A stretch of 64,000 nt of DNA from Indioceanicola profundi (GCF_003568845.1 NZ_CP030126.1:372001-436000), one strand, 5' to 3'. Positions 29,731 to 39,490 are shown, counted from the stretch's first letter. Numbers and translations are program-made. Notes: generated by a model from the sequence alone, not told the origin.

Positions 29731-30273
29731 ATGGCTGCTCGACTTAAAGATCATTATGAGAAGGTCGTCCGCGGGAAGCTGAAGGAAGAATTCGGCTACG
29801 CGAACGACATGATGGTGCCGCGCCTGGATAAGATCGTGATCAACATCGGCGTCGGTGAGGCCGTTGGCGACAGCAAGAAGATCCAGGCCGCCGTGTCCGA
29901 ACTCGCCGCCATCTCCGGCCAGAAGCCGGTGGTGACCAAGGCCCGGAAGTCCATCGCCCAGTTCAAGCTGCGCGAAGGCATGCCGATCGGCTGCAAGGTG
30001 ACCCTGCGCCGCGACCGCATGTACGAGTTCCTCGACCGTCTGGTGACGATTGCCCTGCCGCGTGTCCGCGACTTCCGCGGCATCCCGGGCAACAGCTTCG
30101 ACGGCCGTGGCAACTACGCCATGGGTCTGAAAGAGCAGATCATCTTCCCCGAAATCGACTACGACAAAGTCGATGGCATCCGGGGCATGGACATCATTTT
30201 CGTCACCACGGCGAAGACCGACAAGGAGGCCAAGAGCCTTCTGAAGGCCTTCGACATGCCGTTCGCCGGCTGA
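29731..30273 (+). CDS. rplE: 50S ribosomal protein L5
   Basis: A 180-residue L5 that carries 5S rRNA and contacts P-site tRNA and S13. The start ATG 29731 gives [10 protein letters not shown] and has GAGGCG ahead; the in-frame GTG 29719 would overlap rplX and is less likely. Conserved [17 protein letters not shown] is present. Confidence 0.97.
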   Translation: MAARLKDHYEKVVRGKLKEEFGYANDMMVPRLDKIVINIGVGEAVGDSKKIQAAVSELAAISGQKPVVTKARKSIAQFKLREGMPIGCKVTLRRDRMYEFLDRLVTIALPRVRDFRGIPGNSFDGRGNYAMGLKEQIIFPEIDYDKVDGIRGMDIIFVTTAKTDKEAKSLLKAFDMPFAG

Positions 30274-30293
30274 GTGGCAGGAGGTATCTGACC

Positions 30294-30599
30294 ATGGCGA
30301 AGACTAGCGCCGTCGAGAAGAACAAGCGCCGCGCCCGTATGGCGAAGCAGCAGGCTCCGAAGCGGAACGCCCTCAAGGCGATCGCCCGGAACCGCGAGCT
30401 GCCGCCCGAGGAGCGCTTTGCCGCTGTTCTCAAGCTTGCCGAACTGCCGCGCAACGGTAGCAAGGTCCGCGTCCGCAATCGCTGCGAGATGACGGGCCGG
30501 CCGCGCGCCACGTACCGCAAGTTCCGCCTCTCCCGTGTCATCCTGCGCGATCTGGCCCATGCCGGCCAGATCCCGGGCATGACCAAGTCCAGCTGGTAA
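30294..30599 (+). CDS. rpsN: 30S ribosomal protein S14, zinc-free form
   Basis: A 101-residue S14. It is the long form without the four zinc-binding cysteines: only one Cys remains, in [17 protein letters not shown]. This form needs no zinc. It is the standard type in alphaproteobacteria. Confidence 0.97.
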   Translation: MAKTSAVEKNKRRARMAKQQAPKRNALKAIARNRELPPEERFAAVLKLAELPRNGSKVRVRNRCEMTGRPRATYRKFRLSRVILRDLAHAGQIPGMTKSSW

Positions 30600-30615
30600 T
30601 TGGAGGATCGGGGTA

Positions 30616-31014
30616 ATGTCTCTGAGCGATCCCCTGGGCGATATGCTGACCCGTATTCGTAACGGTCAGAAGGCCCGTATGCAGGCGGTCGTGAGCCCGG
30701 CCTCCAAGCTTCGCACCAACGTTCTCGAGGTGTTGAAGCGCGAAGGTTACATCCGCGGCTACACGGTGGACGACGTCCGTCCCGGTGTGAAGAACCTTCG
30801 CATCGAGCTGAAGTATCACGAGGGCGAGCCGGTCATTAAGGAGATCCACCGGGTCTCCAAGCCGGGCCGCCGCGTCTATTCGAAGATCGCCGATCTGACC
30901 CGTTTCTATAACGGGCTCGGCATCTCGATCCTGTCGACGCCGCGTGGCGTCATGTCCGATGCGGAAGCCCGCGCCGCCAATGTCGGCGGCGAGGTCCTCT
31001 GCAAAGTGTTCTAA
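30616..31014 (+). CDS. rpsH: 30S ribosomal protein S8
   Basis: A 132-residue S8, central-domain assembly protein. The conserved [15 protein letters not shown] motif is near the C-terminus. In E. coli S8 represses the spc operon at rplE; no equivalent structure was found here by eye. GGAGG precedes the start. Confidence 0.97.
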   Translation: MSLSDPLGDMLTRIRNGQKARMQAVVSPASKLRTNVLEVLKREGYIRGYTVDDVRPGVKNLRIELKYHEGEPVIKEIHRVSKPGRRVYSKIADLTRFYNGLGISILSTPRGVMSDAEARAANVGGEVLCKVF

Positions 31015-31025
31015 GGAGTGCGGCC

Positions 31026-31559
31026 ATGTCGCGTATCGGAAAGCATCCGGTGCCCGTCCCGGCCGGCGTGACCGTCACGGTCACCGGTCAAACGGTCACC
31101 GCCAAGGGCAAGCTGGGCCAGCTCAGCGCCGTCCTTGTCGACGAGATCCTGGCAAAGCTGGAGGACGGCCATGTCGTCATCCAGCCGCGCAACGATAGCG
31201 TCCGCGCTCGTCAGAACTGGGCCACGCAGCGCACCGTGGTGAACAACCTGGTGAACGGTGTGAACACCGGCTTCACCCGGAACCTCGAGATCAATGGCGT
31301 CGGCTACAAGGCCGCCGTGCAGGGCAAGGAGCTCGTGCTGAACCTCGGTTTCAGCCACGACATCCGCTACCCGATCCCTGAGGGAATCACCATCAAGTGC
31401 GACCGCCCGACCGCGGTGTCCATCTCGGGCGCCGACAAGCAGCAGGTCGGCCAGATCGCCGCGGAGATCCGTTCGTATCGTCCCCCCGAGCCCTACAAGG
31501 GCAAGGGCGTGAAGTACGATAACGAAGTGATCATCCGCAAAGAAGGCAAGAAGAAGTAA
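31026..31559 (+). CDS. rplF: 50S ribosomal protein L6
   Basis: A 177-residue L6 near the sarcin-ricin loop. [15 protein letters not shown] starts the first of two duplicated domains. The second ends [18 protein letters not shown], the family signature. Length and spacing are standard. Confidence 0.98.
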   Translation: MSRIGKHPVPVPAGVTVTVTGQTVTAKGKLGQLSAVLVDEILAKLEDGHVVIQPRNDSVRARQNWATQRTVVNNLVNGVNTGFTRNLEINGVGYKAAVQGKELVLNLGFSHDIRYPIPEGITIKCDRPTAVSISGADKQQVGQIAAEIRSYRPPEPYKGKGVKYDNEVIIRKEGKKK

Positions 31560-31569
31560 GGCGGACGAC

Positions 31570-31932
31570 ATGACCAAGCAGATGGATCTCAACGAGCGGC
31601 GCAAGCAGCGCGTCCGCGCCCGGATCCGGAAGTTCGCTGGCGGTCGCCCGCGGCTTTCCGTATTCCGGTCCAGCAAGCACATCTATGCCCAGATCATCGA
31701 CGACACGGCGGGCCACACGCTCGCCGCGGCGTCCACCCTCGACAAGGACCTGCGGGATGCCTTGAAGACGGGTGCCGATATCGACGCGGCGAAGGCTGTC
31801 GGCAAGCTGATTGCCGAGCGCGCCACCGCGAAGGGCGTGAAGGACGTGGTGTTCGATCGCGGCGCTTACATCTTCCATGGCCGGGTCAAGGCCTTGGCCG
31901 ATGCCGCGCGCGAAGCCGGCCTGCAGTTCTAA
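31570..31932 (+). CDS. rplR: 50S ribosomal protein L18
   Basis: A 120-residue L18 that binds 5S rRNA together with L5. The conserved [18 protein letters not shown] core and the [20 protein letters not shown] end are intact. rpsE starts ten bases later. Confidence 0.97.
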   Translation: MTKQMDLNERRKQRVRARIRKFAGGRPRLSVFRSSKHIYAQIIDDTAGHTLAAASTLDKDLRDALKTGADIDAAKAVGKLIAERATAKGVKDVVFDRGAYIFHGRVKALADAAREAGLQF

Positions 31933-31942
31933 GGGGATAGAT

Positions 31943-32533
31943 ATGGCACGGAATGAGAGGGACGGCGGGTCCGAGCGCGGTCGCGATCGTGATCGCACTC
32001 CGCGCGAGCGCGAGGAGAGCGAGCTCGTAGAAAAGCTCGTCGGTATCAACCGCGTCGCCAAGGTGGTGAAGGGCGGCCGTCGCTTCGGCTTCGCCGCCAT
32101 CGTCGTCGTCGGCGATGCAAAGGGCCGCGTCGGCGTCGGCGCCGGCAAGGCGCGTGAGGTCCCGGAGGCCATTCGCAAGGCCACCGACCAGGCCAAGCGC
32201 TCCATGATCCGCGTGCCGCTGCGCGAAGGCCGCACGCTGCACCATGACGTGTCGGGCCATTTCGGCGCCGGTCGCGTGGTGCTGCGCGCTGCCCCGGCCG
32301 GTACCGGCATCATCGCCGGCGGTCCGATGCGCGCGATCTTCGAGGCTCTGGGCGTGCAGGATGTGGTGACCAAGTCGGTCGGCACCTCCAACCCGCACAA
32401 CATGATCAAGGCGACCTTCGACGCTCTGGCGCATTGCGTCAGCCCGCGGGCCGTGGCGGCCCGTCGTGGTCGCCGCGTCAGCGACATCCTCGGCAAGCGC
32501 GAGGGTGACGTTAAGGAAGGGGCTGCGGCATGA
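31943..32533 (+). CDS. rpsE: 30S ribosomal protein S5
   Basis: A 196-residue S5, a fidelity protein at the decoding region. It has an N-terminal tail of about 25 residues rich in Arg, Asp and Glu ([16 protein letters not shown]) before the conserved [20 protein letters not shown]. coli S5 is about 30 residues shorter. ATG 31943 is preferred by its ribosome site AAGGGGAT and the family start. It overlaps rpmD by four bases. Confidence 0.97.
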   Translation: MARNERDGGSERGRDRDRTPREREESELVEKLVGINRVAKVVKGGRRFGFAAIVVVGDAKGRVGVGAGKAREVPEAIRKATDQAKRSMIRVPLREGRTLHHDVSGHFGAGRVVLRAAPAGTGIIAGGPMRAIFEALGVQDVVTKSVGTSNPHNMIKATFDALAHCVSPRAVAARRGRRVSDILGKREGDVKEGAAA

Positions 32534-32721
32534 GCACGAAGAACACCATCGTCGTGACCCAGATCGGCAGCCCGATCGGTCGCAAGTCCGACCAGCGGGC
32601 GACCCTGATCGGTCTCGGTCTCAACAAGCTGCACCGCACCCGTGAGCTGGAGGATACTCCGGCTGTCCGCGGGATGATCTACAAGGTGCAGCACCTCGTG
32701 CGCGTCGAGGAGGCCTCGTAA
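32530..32721 (+). CDS. rpmD: 50S ribosomal protein L30
   Basis: A 63-residue L30, usual bacterial length. The pattern [23 protein letters not shown] is typical. Start and stop of neighbouring genes overlap as ATGA with rpsE. rplO begins 36 bp later. Confidence 0.96.
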   Translation: MSTKNTIVVTQIGSPIGRKSDQRATLIGLGLNKLHRTRELEDTPAVRGMIYKVQHLVRVEEAS

Positions 32722-32757
32722 GAGGCTTCCCCGATACGGCTTGAAGGAAACAGAACC

Positions 32758-33237
32758 ATGAAGCTCAACGATCTTCGCGACAACCCGGGCGCCCGCAAGG
32801 AGCGTACCCGTGTCGGTCGCGGCATCGGCTCCGGCAAGGGCAAGACCGGCGGCCGCGGCGTGAAGGGTCAGAAGTCCCGTACCGGCGTGTCCATCCGGGG
32901 CTTCGAAGGCGGTCAGATGCCGCTGCACCGCCGTCTACCGAAGCGCGGGTTCAAGAACCCGTTCTCGAAGGACTACGCGGTCGTCAATCTCGGCACCATT
33001 CAGAAGGCCATCGATGCCGGTCGCCTGAATGCCGGCGAGACGGTCACCCACGAGGTGCTGAACAAGCTCGGTCTGGTGAGCGAGGCCCGTGACGGCCTGC
33101 GCCTGCTGGCCAAGGGCACGCTGACCTCCGCCGTCACCTTCGAGGTGGCTGGCGCATCCGCCGCGGCCATGGCCGCGGTGGAGAAGGCTGGCGGCAAGGT
33201 CAATCTGACCGCCGTTCCGGCCGCTGCCGCCGAGTAA
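32758..33237 (+). CDS. rplO: 50S ribosomal protein L15
   Basis: A 159-residue L15, a late assembly protein. The Gly/Arg/Lys-rich N-terminal extension that penetrates 23S rRNA is clear ([19 protein letters not shown]). The conserved [16 protein letters not shown] follows. GAAGGAAA precedes the start. Confidence 0.97.
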   Translation: MKLNDLRDNPGARKERTRVGRGIGSGKGKTGGRGVKGQKSRTGVSIRGFEGGQMPLHRRLPKRGFKNPFSKDYAVVNLGTIQKAIDAGRLNAGETVTHEVLNKLGLVSEARDGLRLLAKGTLTSAVTFEVAGASAAAMAAVEKAGGKVNLTAVPAAAAE

Positions 33238-33245
33238 GCAGGATA

Positions 33246-33277
33246 ACGGCCGGCGCTTGAATTCAGGCGTCGGCCGT
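33246..33277 (+). promoter_or_regulatory. stem-loop between rplO and secY
   Basis: ACGGCCGGCGC (33246-33256) pairs with GCGTCGGCCGT (33267-33277) with one G-T pair, followed by CTTCTATTCC. The T content is too low for a confident terminator. A weak promoter-like pair, TTGGCA (33302-33307) and TATGCC (33325-33330) with 17 bp between, follows. An internal attenuator with partial re-initiation for secY-adk is one reading. Confidence 0.4.
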
Positions 33278-33381
33278 CTTCTATTCCGGTGGCCATTCTT
33301 TTTGGCATTCGACCTGTACGATGGTATGCCCCGTCGGCGATCCCCACCGGGCGGTCCCTGGGGCGATAAGGATCTCCGCAC

Positions 33382-34722
33382 ATGGCATCAGCCGCCGAGC
33401 AGCTTGCCGCGAATATTAATTTCGGTGCCTTCGCCAAGGCGACCGAACTGAAGAAGCGCATCTGGTTCACGCTGGGTGCGCTCATCGTCTATCGGCTGGG
33501 CACCTATATTCCGCTGCCCGGCATCGATGCCGGCGCCTTCGCGCAGTTCTTCCAGCAGCAGGCCGGCGGCATTCTGGGCATGTTCAACATGTTCGCCGGC
33601 GGCGCCGTCGAGCGCATGAGCATTTTCGCGCTCAACATCATGCCCTACATCTCCGCCTCCATCATCATCCAGCTCATGACGGCTGTTTCGCCGTCGTTGG
33701 AGCAGTTGAAGAAGGAAGGCGAGTCGGGCCGCAAGCGGCTCAACCAGTACACCCGCTACCTGACCGTCCTGCTGGCCCTGGTGCAGTCTTATGGCCTTGC
33801 CGTGGGGCTCGAGGGAATGGGCAGCGCCGGCAGCAGCGTGGTCATCGATGCCGGCTGGATGTTCCGCGCCTCGACCGTGATCACGATGGTCGGCGGCACC
33901 ATGTTCCTGATGTGGTTGGGCGAGCAGATCACCGCCCGCGGCGTCGGCAACGGCATTTCGCTGATCATCTTCTCCGGCATCGTGGCTGCCCTGCCGGGCG
34001 CGTTCGCGCAGATGCTGGAACTGGGGCGCACCGGCGCCATGAGCGTCGGCTTCATCATCTTCATGCTGGTCATGGCCGTGGCCGTGATCGCCTTCATCGT
34101 GTTCATGGAGCGGGCACAGCGCCGGCTGCTGGTCCAGTATCCCAAGCGCCAGGTCGGCAACCGCATGTTCGGCGGCGAATCCTCGCACCTTCCGCTGAAG
34201 CTGAACACGGCCGGCGTGATCCCGCCGATCTTCGCCTCCTCGCTGCTGCTGCTGCCGCTGACCATGGCGCAGTTCGCCGGCCAGCAGGGCGGATGGATGG
34301 GGCAGGTGGCCGCCTATGTGCAGCATGGTCAGCCGCTCTACATGCTGCTCTACGCCGCCCTGATCATCTTCTTCTGCTTCTTCTACACGGCAATCGTCTT
34401 CAATCCGACGGAGACGGCGGAAAATCTGAAGAAGTATGGCGGCTTCATTCCGGGCATCCGTCCCGGCAAGAACACCGCAGACTACCTGGACTATGTGTTG
34501 ACCCGGCTGACCGTGATCGGCGCGGCGTACCTCACCGTCGTGTGCCTGTTGCCTGAATTCCTCATCGCGGAATACGGCTTCATGTTCTACTTCGGCGGTA
34601 CGAGCCTGCTGATCGTGGTGACGGTGACCCTGGACACAGTGGCGCAGATACACTCTCACCTCTTGGCTCACCAGTACGAAGGGCTTATCAAGAAAGCCAA
34701 ACTTCGCGGGAGACGAGGATGA
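33382..34722 (+). CDS. secY: preprotein translocase subunit SecY
   Basis: A 446-residue channel subunit of SecYEG with ten transmembrane segments. The N-terminal [26 protein letters not shown] and the cytosolic loop ending [11 protein letters not shown] are typical, as is the C-terminal tail KAKLRGRRG. It partners SecE at 6119. The spacer from rplO is 144 bp with a stem-loop. The stop overlaps the adk start (ATGA). Confidence 0.98.
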   Translation: MASAAEQLAANINFGAFAKATELKKRIWFTLGALIVYRLGTYIPLPGIDAGAFAQFFQQQAGGILGMFNMFAGGAVERMSIFALNIMPYISASIIIQLMTAVSPSLEQLKKEGESGRKRLNQYTRYLTVLLALVQSYGLAVGLEGMGSAGSSVVIDAGWMFRASTVITMVGGTMFLMWLGEQITARGVGNGISLIIFSGIVAALPGAFAQMLELGRTGAMSVGFIIFMLVMAVAVIAFIVFMERAQRRLLVQYPKRQVGNRMFGGESSHLPLKLNTAGVIPPIFASSLLLLPLTMAQFAGQQGGWMGQVAAYVQHGQPLYMLLYAALIIFFCFFYTAIVFNPTETAENLKKYGGFIPGIRPGKNTADYLDYVLTRLTVIGAAYLTVVCLLPEFLIAEYGFMFYFGGTSLLIVVTVTLDTVAQIHSHLLAHQYEGLIKKAKLRGRRG

Positions 34723-35366
34723 ACCTGATTCTGCTGGGGCCGCCCGGCGCGGGGAAGGGAACGCAGGCGCAACGCCTTCAGGCCAAGTACGGCATGGTGC
34801 AGCTCTCCACGGGCGACATGCTTCGGGCCGTCGTGAAGAGCGGCACGCCGCTCGGGCAGAAGGCGGACTCGATCATGAAGGCCGGCCAACTTGTGCCGGA
34901 CGAGGTCATGATCGAGATGATCTCCAACCGGATCGATGAGCCGGATGCCAAGGGCGGCTTCATCCTCGACGGCTTCCCCCGGACCGTGGTGCAGGCGGAA
35001 GCGCTGGACCGGATGCTGGAGGAGAAGGGGCTGAAGCTTCACCACGTCATCGAGATGGTGGTGGACGACACGGCCCTGACGGAACGCATCACAGGGCGCT
35101 TCACCTGCGCCAAGTGCGGGACCGGCTATCACGACAGCTTCAAGCGGCCGGCGGTGGAGAACACCTGCGACGTCTGCGGCTCTCATGAGTTCATGCGCCG
35201 CGCGGACGACAATGCGGAGACCGTCGGCAAGCGGCTGGAGGCGTACCACAAGCAGACCGCGCCCATTCTGCCCTATTACGCGGGCCGGGGCGTCCTGAAG
35301 CAGGTGGACGGCATGGCGGAGATCGACGAAGTCACGCGTCAGATCGAGACCATCATTCAGTCTTGA
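34719..35366 (+). CDS. adk: adenylate kinase with zinc-type LID domain
   Basis: A 215-residue adenylate kinase (ATP + AMP to 2 ADP) with P-loop GPPGAGKGT at 7-15 and DGFPRT at 84-89. The long LID domain holds four cysteines, C130, C133, C150 and C153, in two CxxC pairs. This is the zinc-binding LID known in Gram-positive enzymes and some alphaproteobacteria such as Paracoccus, and absent from E. coli. The secY-adk pair with overlap is widespread and couples the two translationally. Confidence 0.98.
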   Translation: MNLILLGPPGAGKGTQAQRLQAKYGMVQLSTGDMLRAVVKSGTPLGQKADSIMKAGQLVPDEVMIEMISNRIDEPDAKGGFILDGFPRTVVQAEALDRMLEEKGLKLHHVIEMVVDDTALTERITGRFTCAKCGTGYHDSFKRPAVENTCDVCGSHEFMRRADDNAETVGKRLEAYHKQTAPILPYYAGRGVLKQVDGMAEIDEVTRQIETIIQS

Positions 35367-35445
35367 GGAATTGGCCCCGGAGAGAGGGGGCTGAAGGATT
35401 GCGCGGCCTGCGTCTACCGCATTGGTGGCAGGGCTGCGCAATTGG

Positions 35446-35473
35446 TTGACGGGGAGCGCGGCTTGGCTATACT
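35446..35473 (+). promoter_or_regulatory. promoter of the rpsM-rpsK-rpoA-rplQ unit
   Basis: TTGACG (35446-35451) and TATACT (35468-35473) are separated by 16 bp. It lies 80 bp after adk and about 245 bp before rpsM, so the alpha gene set can be transcribed on its own. Confidence 0.75.
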
Positions 35474-35479
35474 CGCCGC

Positions 35480-35718
35480 CTTCGATCCCCAGGGACCGAG
35501 AGTGAGGACCGTCCGCATCATGCCCCCTGGCGATCTGCCGGGGCCAGGCAGGGTGGCGGGCGTGTTTGGTTTGGGTTTCCCCTTTAGGGGTTTCCTACGG
35601 TTGAGATGTCCCGAAGGCCGCTGGCCCGCCCTCTCCGGCGGGCGGATGGTCAGGCGGGGCGTGGACGTAGATCCGGCGCGGAGTGCCTCCGCGCCGCATT
35701 GAAACGAGGAGACTGCGC
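35480..35718 (+). promoter_or_regulatory. structured leader of rpsM
   Basis: About 240 nt with no gene but several stem-loops. One is a CCCC-TTTA-GGGG hairpin at about 35578-35590 and another CCCGCC/GGCGGG at about 35625-35643. The most striking is a perfect 10-bp hairpin CGGCGCGGAG/CTCCGCGCCG (35674-35683 with 35687-35696, loop TGC). This last one ends ten bases before the rpsM ribosome site GAGGAGA. In E. coli S4 controls this operon at the rpsM leader; rpsD is not in this window. Confidence 0.5.
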
Positions 35719-36087
35719 GTGGCGCGTATCGCTGGCGTCAACATCCCCACGCAGAAGCGTGTGGTGATCGCCCTTCAGTACATTCATGGCATCGGCGCGA
35801 AGTTCGCGACCGAGATCTGCGGCAAGGTCGGCATCCCCGCCGATCGCCGGGTTCATCAGCTGACCGACGACGAGGTGCTCCGCATCCGTGAGGTCATCGA
35901 CGCCGACTACCGCGTCGAGGGCGATCTCCGTCGCCAGGTCGCTATGAACATCAAGCGGCTCATGGACATGGCCTGCTACCGTGGTCTGCGTCACCGTAAG
36001 AACCTGCCGGTTCGCGGTCAGCGCACCCACACCAACGCCCGTACCCGCAAGGGTCCGGCGAAGCCGATCGCCGGCAAGAAGAAGTAA
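35719..36087 (+). CDS. rpsM: 30S ribosomal protein S13
   Basis: A 122-residue S13 of the 30S head that touches P-site tRNA and L5. The start is GTG 35719 ([21 protein letters not shown]) behind GAGGAGA. The basic C-terminal [17 protein letters not shown] is intact. A farther upstream in-frame ATG at 35683 lies in leader sequence containing a hairpin and is rejected. Confidence 0.97.
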   Translation: MARIAGVNIPTQKRVVIALQYIHGIGAKFATEICGKVGIPADRRVHQLTDDEVLRIREVIDADYRVEGDLRRQVAMNIKRLMDMACYRGLRHRKNLPVRGQRTHTNARTRKGPAKPIAGKKK

Positions 36088-36099
36088 GGATCAGCAGCC

Positions 36100-36498
36100 A
36101 TGGCAAAGCCGTCCGCTTCCGCCGCGCGCGTCCGTCGCCGCGAGCGCAAGAACATTACTGCCGGCGTCGCGCATGTGAACGCCAGCTTCAACAACACCAT
36201 GATCACCATCACCGACGCCCAGGGGAACACCATCTCCTGGTCCTCGTCCGGCATGATGGGCTTCAAGGGTTCCCGTAAGTCCACGCCCTATGCCGCCCAG
36301 ATGGCGGCCGAGGACGCCGGCCGCAAGGCCCAGGAGCACGGGATGAAGACCCTTGAGGTTGAGGTGAAGGGTCCGGGTTCGGGCCGCGAGTCCGCCCTGC
36401 GCGCGCTGCAGGCCGTGGGCTTTCAGATCACCTCGATCCGCGACGTGACGCCGATCCCGCACAACGGCGTTCGCCCGCCGAAGAAGCGTCGCGTCTGA
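36100..36498 (+). CDS. rpsK: 30S ribosomal protein S11
   Basis: A 132-residue S11 on the platform near the mRNA exit. [19 protein letters not shown] and the end [12 protein letters not shown] are family signatures. It follows rpsM by 12 bp and is separated from rpoA by a strongly structured 137-bp spacer. Confidence 0.98.
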   Translation: MAKPSASAARVRRRERKNITAGVAHVNASFNNTMITITDAQGNTISWSSSGMMGFKGSRKSTPYAAQMAAEDAGRKAQEHGMKTLEVEVKGPGSGRESALRALQAVGFQITSIRDVTPIPHNGVRPPKKRRV

Positions 36499-36523
36499 TC
36501 CTGCGCGCTTGAGAGGTTCCATC

Positions 36524-36597
36524 CGGAACGCCGCCGCCCCGGGAAAGCCGTCCGCCTGCCATCGCGGACGGGAAAGCATTGGGGCGGCGGGGTTCCG
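36524..36597 (+). promoter_or_regulatory. large nested stem-loop between rpsK and rpoA
   Basis: The outer stem is 17 bases a side with a single G/G mismatch (36524-36540 with 36581-36597; key arms CCGCCGCCCC and GGGGCGGCGG). An inner perfect stem CCGTCCGC/GCGGACGG (36548-36555 with 36564-36571) is joined to it by an internal loop carrying GGGAAAG on the left and GAAAG on the right. There is no T-run. It lies 39 bp before rpoA and is probably a processing, attenuation or protein-binding site. Confidence 0.6.
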
Positions 36598-36635
36598 TTT
36601 GGCCGTGAACACCCAGATGGCATGAGGTTTCGACC

Positions 36636-37652
36636 GTGATCCAGAAGAACTGGCAGACCCTCGAGAAGCCCAGCAAGCTCGACATCACCCCCGGCAACAA
36701 CCCGAAGCGCGAAGCGACCATCGTCGCCGGCCCGCTGGAGCGCGGCTTCGGCCTGACGCTCGGAAACTCGCTGCGCCGCGTGCTGCTGTCGTCGCTACAG
36801 GGTGCCGCTGTCACCGCCATTCACATCGACGGCGTGCTGCACGAGTTCTCCTCCATCCCCGGCGTCCGTGAGGACGTGACCGATATCGTCCTGAACATCA
36901 AGGCCATGGCGCTGAAGATGGGCGGCGACGTGCCGAAGCGTCTGCGTCTCCGGGCCGAAGGCCCGTGCGAAGTGACCGCCGGCATGATCGAGACGGTTGC
37001 CGACATCGAGGTGCTGGACCCCGGCCACGTGATCTGCACCCTGGATGCTGGCGCCCGCCTGAACATGGAGCTGACGGTCGCCACGGGTAAGGGCTACGTC
37101 CCGGCATCGCTGAACCGTCCGGAAGATGCGCCGATCGGGCTGATCCCGGTCGACTCGATCTTCTCCCCGGTGAAGAAGGTCGCCTACAAGGTCGAGAACA
37201 CCCGCGTTGGCCAGACCACCGACTACGACAAGCTGTCGCTGACGGTGGAGACCAACGGCGCTGTCACGCCGGACGACGCGGTGGCCATTGCCGCCCGCAT
37301 CCTGCAGGACCAGCTGCAGATGTTCATCAACTTCGAGGAGCCGCAGGCCGCCGTGGCCGAGGCCACGAAGGACGAGATCCCGTTCAACAAGAATCTGCTG
37401 CGCAAGGTGGACGAGCTGGAGCTGTCGGTCCGCTCCGCCAACTGCCTGAAGAACGACAACATCGTCTATATCGGCGATCTGGTGCAGAAGACCGAGGCGG
37501 AGATGCTCCGCACCCCGAACTTCGGCCGCAAGTCGCTGAACGAGATCAAGGAAGTGCTGGCCCAGATGGGTCTGCACCTCGGTATGGAGATCCCGAACTG
37601 GCCGCCCGAGAACATCGAGGATCTGGCCAAGCGTCTGGAAGAGCCGTACTGA
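36636..37652 (+). CDS. rpoA: DNA-directed RNA polymerase subunit alpha
   Basis: The 338-residue alpha subunit. The N-terminal domain, which dimerises and holds beta and beta-prime, includes [22 protein letters not shown] linker near residues 230-250 leads to the C-terminal domain, with helix-hairpin-helix [14 protein letters not shown], that binds UP elements and activators. It starts at GTG 36636. Expression relative to the ribosomal genes may be set by the stem-loop just upstream. Confidence 0.99.
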   Translation: MIQKNWQTLEKPSKLDITPGNNPKREATIVAGPLERGFGLTLGNSLRRVLLSSLQGAAVTAIHIDGVLHEFSSIPGVREDVTDIVLNIKAMALKMGGDVPKRLRLRAEGPCEVTAGMIETVADIEVLDPGHVICTLDAGARLNMELTVATGKGYVPASLNRPEDAPIGLIPVDSIFSPVKKVAYKVENTRVGQTTDYDKLSLTVETNGAVTPDDAVAIAARILQDQLQMFINFEEPQAAVAEATKDEIPFNKNLLRKVDELELSVRSANCLKNDNIVYIGDLVQKTEAEMLRTPNFGRKSLNEIKEVLAQMGLHLGMEIPNWPPENIEDLAKRLEEPY

Positions 37653-37672
37653 GCCTTGTTGAAATCGGGGCG

Positions 37673-37690
37673 CGCGGGCTGATGCCCGCG
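37673..37690 (+). promoter_or_regulatory. hairpin between rpoA and rplQ
   Basis: CGCGGGC-TGAT-GCCCGCG (37673-37690) is a perfect seven-base-pair hairpin 20 bp after rpoA. A second GC-rich foldable stretch lies at about 37728-37768. Neither has a T-run. Confidence 0.4.
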
Positions 37691-37817
37691 TGATCCGATA
37701 GTTTGCGTACCGGGCCGCCCAGGCCCACCCCCGCCGTGCAGGCCCCTCCGGGTCAGGGCGTGCGGGGATCACCATCGGCGCTCCCCTTGGGAGGCCAAGC
37801 CATGAAGGAGAGCAACC

Positions 37818-38243
37818 ATGCGTCACGGTGTAGCCGGGCGTAAATTCAACCGCACCACCTCCCACCGTCTCGCCATGTTCTCCAACATGGCGAACGCGCT
37901 GATCAAGCATGAGCAGATCAAGACCACCCTGCCCAAGGCGAAGGACCTCCGCCCGGTGGTGGAGCGTCTGATCACCCTCGGCAAGAAGGGCGGCCTCGCC
38001 AACCGTCGTCTGGCCTATGCGCACCTGCGCGACCACGACATGGTGACCAAGCTGTTCAGCGTGATCGCCGATCGCTACAAGGACCGCAACGGTGGCTACA
38101 CCCGCGTCCTGAAGGCCGGCTTCCGCTATGGCGATGCCGCCCCGATGGCGGTGATCGAGCTGGTCGACCGCGATCCGGCCGCCAAGGGCCTGGACAGCGG
38201 CCCGACCGCCGAGCAGGTGGAAGAGACCGAGGAGCAGGCCTGA
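37818..38243 (+). CDS. rplQ: 50S ribosomal protein L17
   Basis: A 141-residue L17 near the tunnel exit. [21 protein letters not shown] and the [25 protein letters not shown] core are standard. An acidic C-terminal tail ([10 protein letters not shown]) adds about 14 residues to the E. coli length. It is the last gene of the supercluster; a terminator follows 30 bp later. Confidence 0.97.
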   Translation: MRHGVAGRKFNRTTSHRLAMFSNMANALIKHEQIKTTLPKAKDLRPVVERLITLGKKGGLANRRLAYAHLRDHDMVTKLFSVIADRYKDRNGGYTRVLKAGFRYGDAAPMAVIELVDRDPAAKGLDSGPTAEQVEETEEQA

Positions 38244-38272
38244 ACCAGGGCCTGATCCCCGCGGATCGATAG

Positions 38273-38313
38273 AAACCGCGCCCCGGCACATGCCGCGGGC
38301 GCGGTTTTCTTTT
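38273..38313 (+). terminator. rho-independent terminator of the ribosomal supercluster
   Basis: AAACCGCGCCC (38273-38283) pairs with GGGCGCGGTTT (38297-38307), with the inner CGGCA/TGCCG extending the helix, then TTTTCTTTT. It also covers the 3' end of the convergent racemase-like gene. Confidence 0.93.
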
Positions 38314-38318
38314 GTGGG

Positions 38319-39011
38319 TCAGCCGGCGAGCGCGAAGTCCAGCGCCGCGGCGCAGTGGAGTGCGGTGGTGTCGAAGACCGGCAGGTCGGTATGCTCCGGA
38401 CCGATCAGGAGGCCAACCTCCGTGCAGCCCAGGATGACGCCGTCGGCGCCGTCCCGGCGGAGGGTCTCGATGAGTTCCAGGTACGCGGCCCGACTCTCAT
38501 CCCGGACGATCCCCTGGCACAGCTCCTCATAGATGATCCGGTGGACCAGTGTACGTCCGGCGTCGTCCGGCGTGATCGGGTTCACGCCGCCGGCGCGGAG
38601 CCGCTCCCGGTAGAAGTCCTGCTCCATAGTGTAGCGGGTGGCCAGAAGGGCAGGGCGGCGGACTCCGGCATCCACGCACGCCGCCGCGGTCACGTCGGCG
38701 ATGTGGATCAACGGCAAGCCAGCTGCCGCTTCCACTTCGGCCGCCATGCGGTGCATGGTGTTGGTACAGATCACGACGGCCTCGGCACCGGCGCGGCGCA
38801 GGGCAGCGCCAGCCTCCTCCATGCGGGCGGTCAGGCCGTCCCAGTCCCCGGACGCCTGAAGCGCGGCGATCTCCGCGAAGTCCACGGACCAGAGGATGAG
38901 CCGAGCGGAATGGAGCCCGCCCAGCCGCTCCCGCGCTAACCGGTTCAGCAGGCGGTAGTAGATGGCGGTGCTTTCCCAGCTCATCCCGCCGATCAATCCC
39001 AAGGTGCGCAT
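38319..39011 (-). CDS. aspartate/glutamate racemase family protein
   Basis: A 230-residue protein of the Asp/Glu racemase fold, similar in size and motifs to E. coli YgeA. The two-cysteine catalytic pair is present: C82 in VICTNTMH and C196 in ILGCTEVGLL. It should interconvert an L- and D-amino acid without cofactor; the substrate cannot be assigned. ATG 39011 gives the family start MRTLGLIGGMSWEST; upstream in-frame codons give a non-conserved extension. It is convergent with rplQ and stands alone. Confidence 0.88.
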   Translation of the reverse strand: MRTLGLIGGMSWESTAIYYRLLNRLARERLGGLHSARLILWSVDFAEIAALQASGDWDGLTARMEEAGAALRRAGAEAVVICTNTMHRMAAEVEAAAGLPLIHIADVTAAACVDAGVRRPALLATRYTMEQDFYRERLRAGGVNPITPDDAGRTLVHRIIYEELCQGIVRDESRAAYLELIETLRRDGADGVILGCTEVGLLIGPEHTDLPVFDTTALHCAAALDFALAG

Positions 39012-39110
39012 GGCCCAGCCTGTCGTTGCATCGCTTCGTATGGGGGTAGCAGACCTGAGGCCTCTTTGCATCAGGCACAGGATCGCCAGCCCTGTTCATG
39101 GCTGGAATAC

Positions 39111-39139
39111 TTGCGGGTCGATGCAGCGGCGCGCTATGC
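39111..39139 (+). promoter_or_regulatory. candidate promoter of the lipoprotein/Do protease pair
   Basis: TTGCGG (39111-39116) and CTATGC (39134-39139) are spaced by 17 bp and end 31 bp before the lipoprotein start. The consensus match is moderate. Confidence 0.45.
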
Positions 39140-39170
39140 GGAATGATCCATCATCGAAGGGTATCTGCCG

Positions 39171-39440
39171 ATGCTTGCCCGCCTCATTGCCGCTTCCGCT
39201 CTCTGCGCTGCCGTGTTGACGGGCTGCATGGCCACGCCGGCAGAGCGGGAGAAGCAGACCCAAGGGCTCGACCCGCGCAAGGCCTGCATCGCCGCCTGTA
39301 ACCGGGCAGCCGCCATCTGTGCGGACCAGCGTTCGGCCCAGTCGTCGGGGGCACTCACGGCCCCGCAGGAATATGGGATGACGGCCGTGTGCAATTCAGA
39401 ACTGCGGCAGTGCCTCACGGGCTGCGGCGGGGGCGGCTGA
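39171..39440 (+). CDS. small cysteine-patterned lipoprotein, function unknown
   Basis: An 89-residue protein with a signal peptide and lipobox LTGC (lipidated C19). The mature part has six cysteines at 39, 43, 50, 74, 81 and 85. Their spacing is a mirror image: C-X3-C-X6-C, a middle stretch of 23 residues, then C-X6-C-X3-C. This suggests two antiparallel helices stapled by up to three disulfides in the periplasm. I do not recognise the family. It ends 50 bp before the Do protease gene on the same strand and is probably cotranscribed with it. GAAGGG lies ten bases before the start. Confidence 0.75.
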   Translation: MLARLIAASALCAAVLTGCMATPAEREKQTQGLDPRKACIAACNRAAAICADQRSAQSSGALTAPQEYGMTAVCNSELRQCLTGCGGGG

Positions 39441-39490
39441 CAGGCAGCGGGGACTTCCGCCCGCGGGCGGGGCCGCTTACATTCACCGGC

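Noticed and set aside
33302-33330. Promoter for secY (TTGGCA with TATGCC)
   Set aside because: The -10 match is poor; noted inside the stem-loop entry rather than listed as a promoter.
35367-35718. rpmJ (L36) between secY/adk and rpsM
   Set aside because: No L36 sequence is present. In alphaproteobacteria rpmJ is normally elsewhere, so its absence is not unusual.
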